Shown here piece after piece: positions 17,501 to 24,071 of a stretch of 47,827 nucleotides of DNA. Made by a program: the position numbers and the translations under genes. Positions within the stretch are counted from its first letter, which is position 1. Each line of letters begins with the position of its first letter. The notes under the pieces were generated by a model. The model made no database searches and was not told the origin of the DNA. It saw only the letters and a program-made list of their open reading frames with translations. This DNA is from Bifidobacterium saguini DSM 23967 (GTDB lineage Bacteria; Actinomycetota; Actinomycetes; Actinomycetales; Bifidobacteriaceae). The DNA is taken from the NCBI RefSeq assembly GCF_000741715.1, contig NZ_JGZN01000009.1:1-47827 (forward strand), written 5' to 3'.

Positions 17501-17934
17501 TCGGCAACGAGGAAGCCGCCCGCGCCGAATTCCGCCAGGCTACCATCGGTCCGGATGAGGTGAAGGGCGCCATGTACTACAACGACCAGCCCGCCGAAAT
17601 GATCCTCTTCCAAGGTCTCGCCCACAAGGCGCTCGGCGAGGAAGGCCCGGCCAACGCCCGCTTCTACCGTCTGCTGGACTACGGTGAGCAGCATCTTGAC
17701 GATCAGGTCAAGATTGACTACTTTGCCGTCTCGCTGCCAGACTTCCTCATCTTCGAAAACGACTACACGAAGATGAACCGCGTGCACTGCGAATACCTGA
17801 TGGGGCTCGCGAACATCGGCCGCGGCGAGCATGAGGAAGCCGAACGCTTCCTTACCGAAGCCCTGGCTGCTGACCCCAGCCACATCCAGGCCAACCTCTT
17901 CACTGATGAGGTGATGAATCGTCACATCCTGTGA
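14590..17934 (+). CDS. DUF5107 domain and tetratricopeptide repeat protein
   Basis: A 1114-residue protein without a signal peptide, so probably cytoplasmic. The N-terminal third (about 40-345) resembles the DUF5107 / galactose-mutarotase-like beta-sandwich: PELGGRI at 73-79 and SGGIEFNWPQHHRP at 111-124. A beta-rich linker follows (about 345-470). From about 490 to the end are repeated helical TPR-like units (for example PHYNLGLVLFLQGKYDEAFD and HRNLALAYYNKRGDAAAAK). GGAG precedes the ATG at 14590. Its promoter region carries the motif shared with the sugar importer, so it probably acts on or senses the same carbohydrate. Mutarotase-like folds occur in epimerases, lyases and hydrolases; no reaction can be assigned. 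Confidence 0.85.
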   Translation: MAVTIQDTVITIPTYGIGAADKNPQFIEKRVYQGSSGRVYPYPVIETISDEKHDKAYKAVIIENEYLEITVLPELGGRIQYAKDKTNNYDFVYRNDVIKPALVGLTGPWISGGIEFNWPQHHRPTTYSPVDYDIKDLPDGGKAVLCHDTDQMYGTQVVTTIALHPGKAYIEITAQLYNGTALPQTFLWWANPAVPVNEHTKTVMPPDVTAVMDHGKRDVSRYPIATGTYYKHDYSRGVDIGRYKNVPVPTSYMAAHSDYNFVGGYDFGVGAGILHVADHHVSPGKKQWTWGNGDFGRAWDRNLTDANGPYVELMTGVFTDNQPDFTWLKPYEGKIFTQYFMPYKAVGQVKNASINAAVNLEIGPEDTFGSAGETEGIEAQGLKAGQGRVTVYATSVYENATVTVTTKSGKTLYAYTGAISPNDTVRAEFETGETPATEITATVADANGTVLIDYTPSPKKIDKLPEPAKAADDPEKIATNEELLLAGLHLEQYRHATYMPDPYYLEGLKRDPEDARINNAYGRLQLRRGVFKCAEAHFRTAIKRLTKHNTQPYDSEPHYNLGLVLFLQGKYDEAFDAFFKATWDDTQKERAFFYMAAIAARRGDFADALEYVNNALTRNTMNIKARGLKAYVLRKLGRTDEAATALAENLNIDEFDFVSGYERVLAGGEAAELERLMRGFFENYLQAARDYVLFGAYEEALGLLAKADQSKPMVKYYEGYYLAELGRETEAKAAFEAAEAAPSDYCFPNKLEDIAPLEKAIEVVDGAKAPYYLGCLYYDKVQADKAIALWEQSRDRDPEFPTVHRNLALAYYNKRGDAAAAKVEIEQAYALDESDARVFLETDQLHRKIGWTYAQRLTEFEKHLDVVAKRDDLFIEYLTVLNLTGNYAKAYELMSQRRFHPWEGGEGKITGQYRIALTLLAKDAMAAGDWAKAKELLVKTLAYPKNLGEGKLEGQKDNDIHYYLGVVERHLGNEEAARAEFRQATIGPDEVKGAMYYNDQPAEMILFQGLAHKALGEEGPANARFYRLLDYGEQHLDDQVKIDYFAVSLPDFLIFENDYTKMNRVHCEYLMGLANIGRGEHEEAERFLTEALAADPSHIQANLFTDEVMNRHIL

Positions 17935-17952
17935 CCTCGTTGGGTCCGCTCC

Positions 17953-17990
17953 GCGCCGGCTTCCCTGCCTCTTCCGGGAGCCGGCGCTTC
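17953..17990. terminator. Terminator hairpin between DUF5107 gene and cdaR-type gene
   Basis: GCGCCGGCTTCCC pairs with GGGAGCCGGCGC across a 10-nt loop. The T-tract is poor (TTCCTT). It lies between convergent genes and could serve both. Confidence 0.65.
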
Positions 17991-18004
17991 CTTATGCCGT
18001 GACA

Positions 18005-19207
18005 TCACGGCGTGGTCCACCAGAACTTCAGCAGCCGCCTCAACGCAAACGCCAAGGCCAGCAATGTGTAATCGCTTAAATCGCGCGGATTGTAGCCGGT
18101 TGCGCGGGTGATTTTATTGAGTCGATTCTGCACGGTGTTCTTATGCAGAAACAGTTCCTCGGCTGTGTGCCTGATGCTGCCGTTGTGCCTCGTATAGGCA
18201 TCAAACAATATGGCCGCCTCGTCTTTCTCTTCTTCAGTGAGACCAGAAAGAATATGATTCGAAAACCGGTCGGCAATATCGTCGCGAATTGCGCACAACG
18301 CCATGCCCAAATCGGCATCATCATAATCCAACGTATGCTTCTGCTTGGTTGGCTGCTCGCTCTGTTGATTGAGAAAAGCAAGCCATAATTCAGCTGAACG
18401 TGCCTGAAGATAAGCTTCACGATAATCATTGACGCTGTGTACCGGCGCGCTAATGCCAAATACCAATGGCAGGCCGGTGGTTTTGGATACCTCTTGTGAA
18501 ATACGTTCCAATACTTCGGTTCGCCCATCATGATCATCGCTGCCGGTTTGCGAATCATCCTTGGTGAGAACCAGACGAAACTCGCCACCATAGATTGAGT
18601 ACAAACTCTGAGCCTGACCGGCCATTAGGCGGTCAACAATGTCATAGGTGCCATCCTGCGTGGTGCCAATGCGACGCACAATGTCGTTGCGAATACCCTC
18701 GGGGATGTGAAGCCTGCCTACGGCCACCACGCGAGGCGCAGTGAGATCCACGTTCAATGTGTCCGTCAGATAATCGATAAGCCCGGTATCCGGCTGCGGT
18801 GCGATAAGCAGGTTCGTCAGGTTCGCGGCCATCATGCGCCTGTCGAACCGGGAAACTTGCTCAAGATTCTCTCGCACCAGAATTTCCGTCATTTTCTTGA
18901 TGACGTTGCCGAATGGCTCCACCTCGGCGCGCTCGCCGGTGATTCCGATGACGGCGATTACCGCGTCGCCTTGCATCACTGGCACATTGATGCCGTCGCG
19001 TGCGCCGGCGAACGGGTGCTCGGCATCCACCGCCACGCTCTGCCCAGTGCGGGCGGCGAGGCGTGCGGCCTCGTGATCGGTGTCGACGCGCGCGGGGTCG
19101 GTGCTGGCGATGATGTGGCCGTTGGTATCGAAGAAGTTGATGTCATGGCTCAGTGCGCCTTTGATGTTCTCCACAATGGTGGAGGCGATGCGCGGATCGA
19201 TGTCCAT
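18005..19207 (-). CDS. CdaR-type sugar diacid / glycerate regulator
   Basis: 400 residues. The N-terminal ~135 residues match the putative sugar-diacid recognition domain (IASTIVENIKGALSHDINFF, HPFAGARDGINVPVMQGDAV). A GGDEF-like middle region follows, then the C-terminal PucR-type helix-turn-helix (about 335-395: ELFLHKNTVQNRLNKITRAT and LLALAFALRRLL). In this family CdaR of E. coli activates glucarate/galactarate/glycerate genes. I chose ATG 19207 because AAAGGAG lies 7 nt upstream; the longer frame back to 19372 overlaps the divergent glycerate kinase promoter. Divergence from the kinase gene indicates it controls that gene. Confidence 0.88.
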   Translation of the reverse strand: MDIDPRIASTIVENIKGALSHDINFFDTNGHIIASTDPARVDTDHEAARLAARTGQSVAVDAEHPFAGARDGINVPVMQGDAVIAVIGITGERAEVEPFGNVIKKMTEILVRENLEQVSRFDRRMMAANLTNLLIAPQPDTGLIDYLTDTLNVDLTAPRVVAVGRLHIPEGIRNDIVRRIGTTQDGTYDIVDRLMAGQAQSLYSIYGGEFRLVLTKDDSQTGSDDHDGRTEVLERISQEVSKTTGLPLVFGISAPVHSVNDYREAYLQARSAELWLAFLNQQSEQPTKQKHTLDYDDADLGMALCAIRDDIADRFSNHILSGLTEEEKDEAAILFDAYTRHNGSIRHTAEELFLHKNTVQNRLNKITRATGYNPRDLSDYTLLALAFALRRLLKFWWTTP

Positions 19208-19385
19208 CTGTGGCTCCTTTGCCTGCTCGCTTGCTTGCCTCAGCTGTTTATGTATGTTACACGTACCATGATAATTGGCGAATTGTTTGGTTTTCATGGC
19301 CTGAAGATGGTTGTATGTACCATGCGGCATCGGCGATACTGGTACCGTCCAACAACAAGGGATGTGCTGCATGGGAGGCGTTCAA
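19208..19385. promoter_or_regulatory. Divergent promoter region with GTACCATG direct repeats
   Basis: The octamer GTACCATG occurs twice in the same orientation (19263-19270 and 19317-19324), 54 bp apart, about five helical turns. These are candidate CdaR-type operator half-sites, but the motif is short and this is weak evidence. Confidence 0.3.
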
Positions 19386-20561
19386 GTGAAGTTCGTCATC
19401 GCTCCTGATTCGTTCAAAAACTGTATGACCGCCCGAGAGGCGGCCGAAGCCATTCGCTCCGGTCTTGCCGCAGTATTCCCCGATGCCGAATACAAGATGG
19501 CGCCGATGGCGGACGGCGGCGAAGGCACAGTGCAAGCGCTGGTGGATGCCACCGGTGGCACGCTGCGCCAGGCCGAAGTGCTCGACCCGTTGCAACGTCC
19601 GGTATCCGCTACTTACGGATTGTTGGGCGCGGATATTGACGGCATTGGGCAAGACAGTGGTTCCGCAGCGACCGCAGTTATCGAAATGGCTGCCGCTTCA
19701 GGCATCGGCTTCGTAGACGAGCTCACCGAGAATCCGCTGATCGCCACCACCTACGGCACCGGTCAGCTTATTCGCGCGGCTCTTGACGATGGCGCTCGTC
19801 GCATCATCATCGGCATCGGTGGCTCTGCCACCAATGATGGCGGAGCGGGCATGGCCGAAGCCTTGGGTGTCAAATTTCTTGACGAACATGGCAACGCCAT
19901 CAAGCGCGGGGGAGGTGCGCTCAGCCAATTGAGCGTCATCGATACCGCCGGGCTCGACCCACGTCTAGAATCCACGGAAATCCTCATCGCCTCCGATGTA
20001 GATAATCCACTCACCGGTCCGCAAGGAGCATCTGCTGTATTCGGTCCGCAAAAAGGTGCCACGCCGGCGATGATCAGCCAGTTGGATGCCAGTCTTGCCC
20101 ACTATGCTGCCGTCATCAACAGCCAGCTTGGTCGTGATGTGGCGCATATGCCGGGCTCGGGCGCGGCGGGCGGTCTTGGTGCAGGATTGCTGGCATTCAC
20201 CAATGCGCGCATGCAGTCGGGCGTTGAAATTGTGGCCCAAACCGTGCGGCTCGCACAACGGGCCGCCGATGCGGACTACTGCATCACCGGCGAAGGCGGT
20301 ATCGACTCGCAAACCCAATATGGCAAAACGCCAATCGGGGTCGCCAAGGCTGTGCGCCAGGGCAATCCGAGCATTGTCGTCATCGCCTTGGCTGGATATG
20401 TAGGCAGCGGTATTAGCCCGCTTTACAACCTCGGCATCGATGCGATATTCGGCATCGTTCCAGGGGTAACAACCTTGGAACAGGCGCTCGCTGAGGGGCC
20501 TCGCAACCTCGCGCGGACGGCCGAAAATGTTGCACGGCTGATTGCCCTCAGCCGGCGATAG
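19386..20561 (+). CDS. Glycerate kinase (GarK/GlxK type)
   Basis: 391 residues. Phosphorylates glycerate with ATP to a phosphoglycerate, feeding glycolysis. It begins VKFVIAPDSFKNCMTAREAA, the hallmark N-terminus of this family, followed by MADGGEGTVQALV, GIGGSATNDGGAGMAEALG and the C-terminal TGEGGIDSQTQYGKTP. I chose GTG 19386, because GGGAGG (19373-19378) precedes it by 7 nt and the conserved family start is here. No other glycerate, tartronate or sugar-acid genes are in the window, so the source of glycerate is not apparent. It is paired with the divergent CdaR-type regulator. Confidence 0.93.
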   Translation: MKFVIAPDSFKNCMTAREAAEAIRSGLAAVFPDAEYKMAPMADGGEGTVQALVDATGGTLRQAEVLDPLQRPVSATYGLLGADIDGIGQDSGSAATAVIEMAAASGIGFVDELTENPLIATTYGTGQLIRAALDDGARRIIIGIGGSATNDGGAGMAEALGVKFLDEHGNAIKRGGGALSQLSVIDTAGLDPRLESTEILIASDVDNPLTGPQGASAVFGPQKGATPAMISQLDASLAHYAAVINSQLGRDVAHMPGSGAAGGLGAGLLAFTNARMQSGVEIVAQTVRLAQRAADADYCITGEGGIDSQTQYGKTPIGVAKAVRQGNPSIVVIALAGYVGSGISPLYNLGIDAIFGIVPGVTTLEQALAEGPRNLARTAENVARLIALSRR

Positions 20562-20598
20562 GAGCAGCGATAATGCGCCCGGCAATCATCCATAACCA

Positions 20599-20628
20599 AT
20601 AGCAATAATTTCATATTGGCGCGCAATT
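20599..20628. promoter_or_regulatory. Predicted AraC-type operator, copy 2
   Basis: ATAGCAATAATTTCATATTG, then 5 nt, then CAATT. It differs from copy 1 (14439-14468) at one base in the 20-mer. A -10-like TAGTAT is at 20658-20663, 30 bp beyond the motif. The inverse core TATGAAAT recurs at 20661-20668, possibly a second weaker site overlapping the promoter. Confidence 0.75.
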
Positions 20629-20799
20629 TATGCCGGTAAATCAAGCAAATAGCGCAATAGTATGAAATCAATAACAACAAAGCGACAACGAGAACGAAGC
20701 AGTTCGGCAGCCGCTTTGCAACACACCTTTAGCGTGATTTGCGCTTGAATCCCCGACCAGCAGGCTTGGCGTAAGCATGCTCTGATGAAAGGAACCATC

Positions 20800-22053
20800 A
20801 TGAAGAAAACCTGGCAGACCATCGTCGGCGCCGGTGCCGCGATTGCCATGATCGCATCATTTGCAGGCTGCGGCTCGAGCAGCGCCTCCGGCAAGACCGA
20901 GCTTACGTTCTTTGCGAACAATACGCAGGACGTCTACCAGCCGGTAATCGACGCGTTCGAAAAGAAGAACCCGGACGTCAAGATCAAGTTCAGCACCACC
21001 AACGGTTCTCAGGCAGGCTATCAGCAAACGCTGCAGACTCGTATTTCCGGCGGTCAGCTTGCCGACGTGTACGTGGCGCCGCCTGAACAGCTCAGCGATC
21101 TGGTGAAGAACGGAGCAGCCAAGGACCTGACCAACGAATCGTTCATGAGCCGTATCGGCGACACGAACAAGGCACAAGCTAGCGTGAACGGCAAGGTATA
21201 CGCCATGTCAATCACCGCATGGACCAACGCCTACGCCTACAACAAGGATCTGCTCGCCAAGGCCGGCTACGATTCCATCCCCGAAACCTGGGACGAATTC
21301 ATCGACATGCTGAAAGCCCTGAAAGACGCCGGTGTGGAGAAGCCTTATCTGGAGCCCAAGGCAGGCCTCGGCGCTCTCGTGGAAGGCTGGATCGGCTATG
21401 ACTCCTCCAAGCAGTCCAAGAGCATCGACCAGCAGATCGGCGACGGCGACTCCACGTTCGCCAAGAGCTACACCAAGTACTACAAGCAGTGGGCCAAGCT
21501 TTTCGACGCGGGCGTGATGGGCTCCGAAGTCACCGGTCTCGCAGACGATCAGGTCCGCTCCGAATTCGCAGCAGGCCGCCTAGCCGTCATGCCGTCCGGA
21601 TACTGGGATGTGAACACGTTCAAGGACGCGGGCATCAACTTCGCGTTCGGCAGGATGCCGATGCTGCACAAGGGGGACACGCCATACGCCCCGGGTGCCG
21701 CTGACTCCGGTTACGCCATCAACGGCAAGATCGATGGAGCCAAGCTCAAGGCAGCCGAATCCTTCCTCGACTTCCTCTCCTCCAAGGAAGGCCTGAAGCT
21801 CATCCAAGACAACATCGGCCTGATCCCGTCCACCAAGAACTACACGCCGGACATCGACGAAACCTTCAAAGAGCCTTACGACCTGTACCTGAAGACCGGC
21901 AACGTGTACCTGAACACGCTCGGCTGGCCTGCCAGCGGCCGAAGCGCCCTGCGCGCCGAAACCTTCGCCCAGCTGCAGCAAGTGGCGCTCGGCTCCATCA
22001 CTCCGGCTCAGGCCACCGCCAACCTGGACACCAAGCTCAAGACACTGTCCTGA
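20800..22053 (+). CDS. Sugar ABC transporter substrate-binding lipoprotein
   Basis: A 417-residue extracytoplasmic binding protein of the MalE-like (family 1) type. The signal peptide ends in a lipobox (SFAG-Cys24), so it is lipid-anchored to the outer face of the membrane. Mature features include FFANNTQDVYQPVIDAFEKK, GGQLADVYV and ITAWTNAYAYNKDLLAKAGY, typical of oligosaccharide binders. The ATG at 20800 has AAAGGA 6 nt upstream; the in-frame ATG at 20785 overlaps that site. First gene of an importer operon under the motif at 20599. The GH35 enzyme downstream suggests a galactose-containing ligand. Confidence 0.92.
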   Translation: MKKTWQTIVGAGAAIAMIASFAGCGSSSASGKTELTFFANNTQDVYQPVIDAFEKKNPDVKIKFSTTNGSQAGYQQTLQTRISGGQLADVYVAPPEQLSDLVKNGAAKDLTNESFMSRIGDTNKAQASVNGKVYAMSITAWTNAYAYNKDLLAKAGYDSIPETWDEFIDMLKALKDAGVEKPYLEPKAGLGALVEGWIGYDSSKQSKSIDQQIGDGDSTFAKSYTKYYKQWAKLFDAGVMGSEVTGLADDQVRSEFAAGRLAVMPSGYWDVNTFKDAGINFAFGRMPMLHKGDTPYAPGAADSGYAINGKIDGAKLKAAESFLDFLSSKEGLKLIQDNIGLIPSTKNYTPDIDETFKEPYDLYLKTGNVYLNTLGWPASGRSALRAETFAQLQQVALGSITPAQATANLDTKLKTLS

Positions 22054-22065
22054 AGGTGAAGTGCC

Positions 22066-23070
22066 ATGACACAAGCAACCACCATCGACGCTACGCCTGC
22101 CCTCGCTGAGGCGGGCGTGGCCCCGGCCCGGACGGAAACCCGCTCGGTCCAGGATTTTGAAGCCTCCCACACCCGCGATCGCAAGCGCCGCAATCTCATG
22201 GAGAATCTCACCTCTGTGCGATTCCTGCTGCCGCTGCTCGCCGTCTACATCATCATCGTACTGATTCCATTCCTTCAGAGCATCGTCTTCAGCCTGACCG
22301 ACTACGACGGCTACGATTTCGCCAACGCCAAGTTCGTCGGAATCGCCAACTATCAAGCAATCTTCCAAGATCAGACCTTGCTCGCTGGCCTCGGCTTCAC
22401 CCTGCTCTACACCGTGGCCACCACCGTGCTCATCACCGCCATCGCACTGCCGTTGGCCGTGACCCTCAATCGGAAGTTCTTCGGCCGCAACTTTGCGCGC
22501 TCCCTGTTCTTCTTCTTCTCGGTCCCTTCGATGGCAGTGCTCGGCTTGGTGTGGCAGTACATCTTCTCGCCACTCGGTACCGGTGCGGTCAACACATTCC
22601 TCGGCAAGTTCGGCGTGAGTCCGGTGCCGTGGCTCTCCGATCCGACGCTCGCCAAATTCTGTGTGATCTTCATCGCCGTCTGGGCTCAGGTCGGTTGGCA
22701 TGCCACCCTGTACCTGGCCTACCTGCAAGCCATTCCGGCAGACCTCTACGAGCAAGCCTCAGTGGATGGTGCCACCCGCGGCCAGCAGTTTGTGCACATC
22801 ACACTGCCGCAGATGGTTCCCGCGATGGGCGTCTCCATCTTCATGCTCCTGACCGGCGGCCTCAAGGTCTACGATCTGCCGTTCACCTTGACCACCGGCG
22901 GCCCCGGCAACGCCACCTACACCGTCACCCAGTCCATCATCGTCACCGGTATCGGTTCCGGACGCTACGGCATCGGTTCCGCACTCGGCGTGATGTTCTT
23001 CCTGTGCTGCGTGATTCTCGTGGCACTGCAGCAAATCGTCACTTCGCTGATTGAAAAGAGGCTGTCATGA
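22066..23070 (+). CDS. Sugar ABC transporter permease (MalF/LacF-like)
   Basis: 334 residues with about six membrane segments after a 45-residue charged N-terminus. The BPD_transp_1 EAA loop is at about 228-248 (EQASVDGATRGQQFVHITLP), the contact for an ATPase. It starts 12 bp after the lipoprotein gene with AAGGTGA upstream, and its stop overlaps the next start by 4 bp (ATGA), so translation is coupled. No ATPase gene is in the locus. Actinobacterial sugar importers commonly share one MsiK-type ATPase encoded elsewhere, and that is the likely arrangement here. Confidence 0.93.
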   Translation: MTQATTIDATPALAEAGVAPARTETRSVQDFEASHTRDRKRRNLMENLTSVRFLLPLLAVYIIIVLIPFLQSIVFSLTDYDGYDFANAKFVGIANYQAIFQDQTLLAGLGFTLLYTVATTVLITAIALPLAVTLNRKFFGRNFARSLFFFFSVPSMAVLGLVWQYIFSPLGTGAVNTFLGKFGVSPVPWLSDPTLAKFCVIFIAVWAQVGWHATLYLAYLQAIPADLYEQASVDGATRGQQFVHITLPQMVPAMGVSIFMLLTGGLKVYDLPFTLTTGGPGNATYTVTQSIIVTGIGSGRYGIGSALGVMFFLCCVILVALQQIVTSLIEKRLS

Positions 23071-23336
23071 CAACGCAGCACACTTCTTCTGCCGCGGCAT
23101 CGGTTGCCGCAGCCACGCCCGCTGCCCGTGGATTGTCCTTGAGCCAGCGCGAACGTATCCGCTCCGCCATCCGCTCGGTTGTAGTCATCGCCATCGCTCT
23201 GATCTGTGCAGTGCCGCTCTATGTGGTGGTAATCAACACTTTCAAAAACTCCGGTGACATGGCTGCCGACCCGTTCGGTCTGCCCACGCACTTCACGCTG
23301 GAGAACTACACCTACGCGATGGAGAATCTGCCATAG
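23067..23336 (+). CDS. Second sugar ABC permease, N-terminal fragment (reading frame broken)
   Basis: 89 residues covering the cytoplasmic N-terminus and the first membrane segment (IRSVVVIAIALICAVPLYVV), ending in the first external loop (LENYTYAMENLP, then TAG). The rest of a normal MalG/LacG permease continues at once in another frame from 23336. One base missing near 23331-23333 would explain it: with one extra base the frame reads on through ATA-GTG-CAG. Either a true frameshift, a sequencing error, or two coupled ORFs. Confidence 0.75.
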   Translation: MTTQHTSSAAASVAAATPAARGLSLSQRERIRSAIRSVVVIAIALICAVPLYVVVINTFKNSGDMAADPFGLPTHFTLENYTYAMENLP

Positions 23337-23965
23337 TGCAGGCCACGATCAATACGCTGATTGTGACTGTAGTGGGCGTGTTCTTCATGGTGATTATCGG
23401 TGCGCTCGCCGCTTATGGCATGGTACAGAAGCGCAGCAAGCTTACGGCTGGCATTGGTGCCTTCCTGATGCTTTCGTTCGTGATTCCTGGCCAGACGCTG
23501 CTGATTCCGCAGTACAAGATGGAAGCGCAGTTCGGTTTGGTGGATAGCTTGCTTGGTCTGATCGTGCTCTACCTGGGCGGTGCCACATTCTGCTACTTCC
23601 TGATCGTGCAGTACATGCGCGGGCTTCCCGGTGAGCTGTTCGAAGCCGCGCGTCTGGATGGCGCGGGCCCGTTCCGCATCTTCTGGCAGATTGTGCTGCC
23701 GTTGATTCGGCCGATCTTGATTACTGTGGTGGTGTTCGAAACCATGTGGACATGGAACGACTTCATGACCCCGAACATCTACATCTCCTCGACGGAAAAG
23801 CAGACGTTGGTGCTGCAGGTGTTCAACGCTATGGGCCAGTTCAGCACCAATTGGCCGCTGTTCATGACCATCACCACCATCGCCCTGATCCCCGTATTCC
23901 TCTTCTTCATCTTCTGCCAAAAGTGGATCGTCGCCGGCTTGGTGGCTGGATCCGTTAAAGGCTGA
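23336..23965 (+). CDS. Second sugar ABC permease, C-terminal fragment (membrane segments 2-6)
   Basis: 209 residues with about five membrane segments and the EAA loop at about 102-122 (FEAARLDGAGPFRIFWQIVL). The two fragments add up to about 298 residues, the normal length of a MalG-type permease, so nothing beyond one base seems lost. The GTG at 23336 shares its G with the TAG stop of the first fragment (TAGTG), and GGAG lies 11 nt upstream, so reinitiation is possible. The downstream part is intact and not visibly decayed, which argues for a recent mutation or a base-call error. Confidence 0.78.
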   Translation: MQATINTLIVTVVGVFFMVIIGALAAYGMVQKRSKLTAGIGAFLMLSFVIPGQTLLIPQYKMEAQFGLVDSLLGLIVLYLGGATFCYFLIVQYMRGLPGELFEAARLDGAGPFRIFWQIVLPLIRPILITVVVFETMWTWNDFMTPNIYISSTEKQTLVLQVFNAMGQFSTNWPLFMTITTIALIPVFLFFIFCQKWIVAGLVAGSVKG

Positions 23966-24071
23966 GCCGTGAATCTCACCTTTGCCGGGCGTCTGGTACT
24001 TCGTCACTTGCCAAGCACCCGGCCTTCATCTTCTTCATCCCATACCTCATGCTTTTTGAAAGGTAATTCCC

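Noticed and set aside
20785..20799. Longer start of the binding lipoprotein at 20785
   Set aside because: The ribosome-binding site AAAGGA lies between 20785 and 20800, and the lipoprotein signal peptide starts naturally at 20800.
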